Assembly (NCBI GenBank): GCA_026018925.1
Contig: JAKSZU010000326.1
Span: 124,001 to 188,000, forward strand
Direction of reading: 5' to 3'
DNA: 64,000 bases
Origin: Tupaia tana
Lineage: Eukaryota > Chordata > Mammalia > Scandentia > Tupaiidae
A program made the position numbers and the translations under genes. Positions 61,508 through 64,000 of the stretch are shown here, in pieces (the first letter of the stretch is position 1; the number at the start of each line of letters is the position of its first letter). The notes below the pieces were generated by a model. The model had not been told where the DNA came from, ran no database searches, and was given only the letters and a program-made list of their open reading frames with translations.

Positions 61508-61595
61508 TTGTGGCCTGCACATAGCGTACTGGTTATGCTGCTGGATTCCCATGTGCTGACCACAGTTAAGAGTCCCAGACCCAGTAAAGTTTTAT
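61508..61595 (+). repeat. SINE head fragment
   Basis: gtggcctgcacatagcgtac, gctgctggattcccatgtgc, agtcccagacccagt. The tail is missing. Confidence 0.55.
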
Positions 61596-62054
61596 CAGTA
61601 AAACTTAATACAGGGATTGATTAAAGGAGAAAAGTCACCATCATCTCAACAAACACAGAAAATGTATTTTATAACATGGTTTGACTTAGGATTTTTTGAC
61701 ATGACTAGGGTCCAAGATCAACGCGAATTCAGGAGAAATCACACCTCGAAGACCCATACCACCAGTTCTCCTGTGTTTTCATTTTCAGTATTCAATAGCT
61801 TACATGCGATATTCAACACACATGAGAAGACAGGATTTGGTTAGATTATTCTGCCCCACTGTTGGCTAGCCTAGGTGTTAGGAGCATGTGTAAGGTAGGG
61901 TATGGTAGGCTAAGCTATGACATTAAGCAGGCTGGGTATATTAGATGCATCTCTGACTTCCAGAATTTTCAACTTATGATGGGTTTACTATGATGTAATC
62001 TCATGATAAGGATGAGCACTTGTACTCTGATTTCTAGTTTTACTTATTTTTTTA
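61596..62054. other. Unassigned intergenic DNA
   Basis: AT-rich. A 75-codon open frame at 61617-61844 shows no recognisable family. Confidence 0.4.
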
Positions 62055-62205
62055 AAGGTTTCTTTTTTTTTTTTTAATTTGACCAGAGAGAGACAGAGAG
62101 AGAAAGGGACAGCGAGAAAGCAAGCTGCCAGGTCTGGGACCCGAGCCGCAGTCAGCCATGTGGGAATCCAGCACCTTTAATCACAATGCCACCTCCTAGC
62201 CCCAG
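62055..62205 (-). repeat. Short tRNA-type SINE (S2)
   Basis: Poly(T), aatttgaccagagagagaca, ggtctgggacccgagccgca, and head ending gccacctcctagcccc. Confidence 0.75.
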
Positions 62206-62439
62206 TACTTTGATTTTTAAAACTATCAATATTTCTTTCGCAAACTACAAAGAGAAGAATAAGAATGCCTATAATTCAACATAGGCTGCGGCTTAAAAGC
62301 CGTCAGGTACATGAAGGCCACCATCCTCCCCCTATTCGACACTGGAACAGAAGGTGTCCTAGCCAGGACATGAGGACAAGAACAGGAAGGGAAAAAAACA
62401 CCTCATGACAGGAACAAAAACTCTCCGGTACCCAGAGAT

Positions 62440-63150
62440 GAACCTATTAAAAGATATGGAATGCAATTTCCTGAGTGTAATACTTTCCTGGAGTTACTCA
62501 AGACATTACCACTGGGGAAAATAGACTGAAGGGTACAGGGCATATTTCTGTATTATTTTGAACATCTGCCCATGAGTCTAGAAATATTTCAAAATCAAAA
62601 GTAGGGAAAAACAGGGCAAGTCTTTGTGTAGATAATGATAAAACTTCACTGTAGGGAATAAGGCCCAAGAACACAAGTGATATATTACGTACAGGGGTGG
62701 TAAGATTCAGTATCAACAAGGTACCAACTCTCTCCAAATTAATCCATAAACTCAATGCATTTTCAATAAAAACTCATATCTGTACCGAGTTTGGTCAGCA
62801 AAATGTAAGCTCATGGTGAAGAAGAGAGTCAATTTACAATAGGGAGGTGGTAGATGGACTCACTCTTTTCGGGGCTATTATAAAGCGGTGATACCGAGAG
62901 ACGGATATACCAAAAGAATAGAGGTAAAAGTGAGTCAGACCCTTTACAAGGGAAGCCAGTATACCAAAGGGAATTTCCAGTCAGCAAAGAATAGATTGTC
63001 CAACTAGTAAACTGGGACCACTGACCATAAAAACAGGCACGTTAGACCTTCAGGGTAGGAGAAGATTTCTAAAGACCAAAGTAAAAGATGAAAGGTCAGA
63101 AAGTTTGCTTTCAGAATATGTCAAACTTTTTAAAACTAAAGAAACTACAG
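62440..63150 (+). mobile_element. Ancient LINE-1 fragments (L1M type)
   Basis: At 62490-62620 the sequence resembles an old L1 3' end (actggggaaaatagactgaa, gaaatatttcaaaatcaaaa). At 62690-62790 it resembles ORF2 (ccaactctctccaaattaat, aactcaatgcattttcaata). These look like two pieces or one rearranged copy. No open frame is left. Confidence 0.5.
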
Positions 63151-63157
63151 AAGTGAG

Positions 63158-63430
63158 AGACCAGCAGATGACGTAATGGTTCCATCATGGGACTCCCATG
63201 TAGTCATCTGCAGTTTGAGTACCAGACCCGGCAGCTTAAAAACCTAACGCCGGTGTGTGTGCATGCACGCCCCAAATCCTGAGAGGAGAATGGAGAAGGG
63301 ATTGCAGCGTGACCATTCCCTCTGGGCGATGATTTCTTGCTTTCGGTCTCTCAGTCTGTGTTTCTCTGACAAGCTCACGTACCCTATACAAAAATCTCTC
63401 TCAAAAGAAAAGGAGGAAAAAAAAAAACTA
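63158..63430 (+). repeat. Long tRNA-type SINE (S1)
   Basis: gagaccagcagatgacgtaa head, gcatgcacgccccaaatcct, tttcggtctctcagtctgtg, A-rich tail. aaactacaga flanks both sides (63142 region and 63425 region), a likely target-site duplication. Confidence 0.8.
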
Positions 63431-63605
63431 CAGATGTGAGAATAAAAGCCTCTCCTAGATCAGATCTGAAGTGGAAGAACAAAGTCAGGACACACTACCT
63501 TGCATATTTTCAAACAAAATACTAAATATTTTCTTGGCCAAAGGTGTATCTGTAAAATTATAAACATAAGGACATTGTTTACCAACTTTAAAACAGTACG
63601 TCTGG

Positions 63606-63775
63606 GGGACCAGCAGATGGCATGGTGGTTAAGGCACTGGACACTCCCATATGGCTGACCATGGTTTGAGTCCCGGGCCTGGTGGCTTCCTTTCTCACTT
63701 TCTCTTTCTCTCTCTCTGGTCAAATTAAAATAAATGAATGAATAAATAACTAAAAAAAAAACAAAAAAAAAAACC
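63606..63775 (+). repeat. Short tRNA-type SINE (S2)
   Basis: gggaccagcagatggcatgg head, ggtttgagtcccgggcctgg B box, tctctttctctctctctggt, tail of AATAAATG. ccagtacatctg near 63773 echoes acagtacgtctg before it, a likely target-site duplication. Confidence 0.8.
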
Positions 63776-64000
63776 AGTACATCTGTTCTGTAGGAGGCAA
63801 GAGTAAATTATAGATGGGAAGAAATTTCTTAAGCTGTATTTCTTATATTCCTTTTTAAAAACCAGACCTGAAGCAAAGACAGCAAAGTGTTAATGCTTTT
63901 TAATTCTGGGTACTGGAAAAGGTGTCTGATGTTTTATATATATTTTAAATATCTCTTAATTATAAAAATGAATATAATAAAGCAAAGATAACCAACAGAA

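Overview
The window is nuclear DNA from a placental mammal. It is dense in LINE-1 copies of several ages and in hundreds-of-base tRNA-derived SINEs. It carries spliced gene copies with GT/AG introns, an intronless retrocopy of a conserved splicing gene, one old MaLR LTR, and L2- and MIR-like remnants. The main SINE (head GGGACCAGCAGTTAGCG, pyrimidine-rich tail, A-rich end) is not primate Alu, rodent B1/B2, carnivore CAN or elephant AfroSINE as I remember them. I therefore do not name an order.

Layout: 1-11 kb is intergenic, with an old antisense L1, about fifteen SINEs and an L2 piece. 11.2-22.9 kb is copy A of a Ral guanine-nucleotide exchange factor gene most like RGL4, intron-containing but broken. 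25.8-27.6 kb is copy A', holding only the 5' flank and the first bases of exon 1. 28.25-28.6 kb is a solitary MaLR LTR. 28.8-31.05 kb is copy B, with exons 1, 2 and part of 3, cut by L1 sequence. 31.05-39.8 kb is a block of three L1s on the plus strand: a 3' fragment, a nearly full-length element with one slipped ORF1 and one in-frame stop in ORF2, and a 5'-truncated element. 41.34-45.49 kb is a CWF19L2 retrocopy on the minus strand with poly(T) and a 14-bp target-site duplication. 46.9-49.2 kb is an ancient L1. 50.05-61.17 kb is copy C of the RGL4-like gene. 61.2-64 kb is old L1 remnants and SINEs.

The central result is the RGL4-like cluster of four direct copies. In copy C, fourteen exons join in phase into one 567-codon frame that starts at an ATG, crosses a partial REM (RasGEF_N) region and the RGL4-type proline/glutamate linker, and ends with the CDC25 exchange domain. 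A has lost its start codon and carries stops, indels and splice-site changes. B has lost its start codon and is truncated, and A' is only a 5' end. Copy C is therefore the only likely working gene in the window. No operon-like or otherwise exotic system was found. The most useful leads are the two alternative 5' flanks of the paralogues, a conserved 16-bp inverted repeat before exon 1, and the nearly intact CWF19L2 retrocopy.
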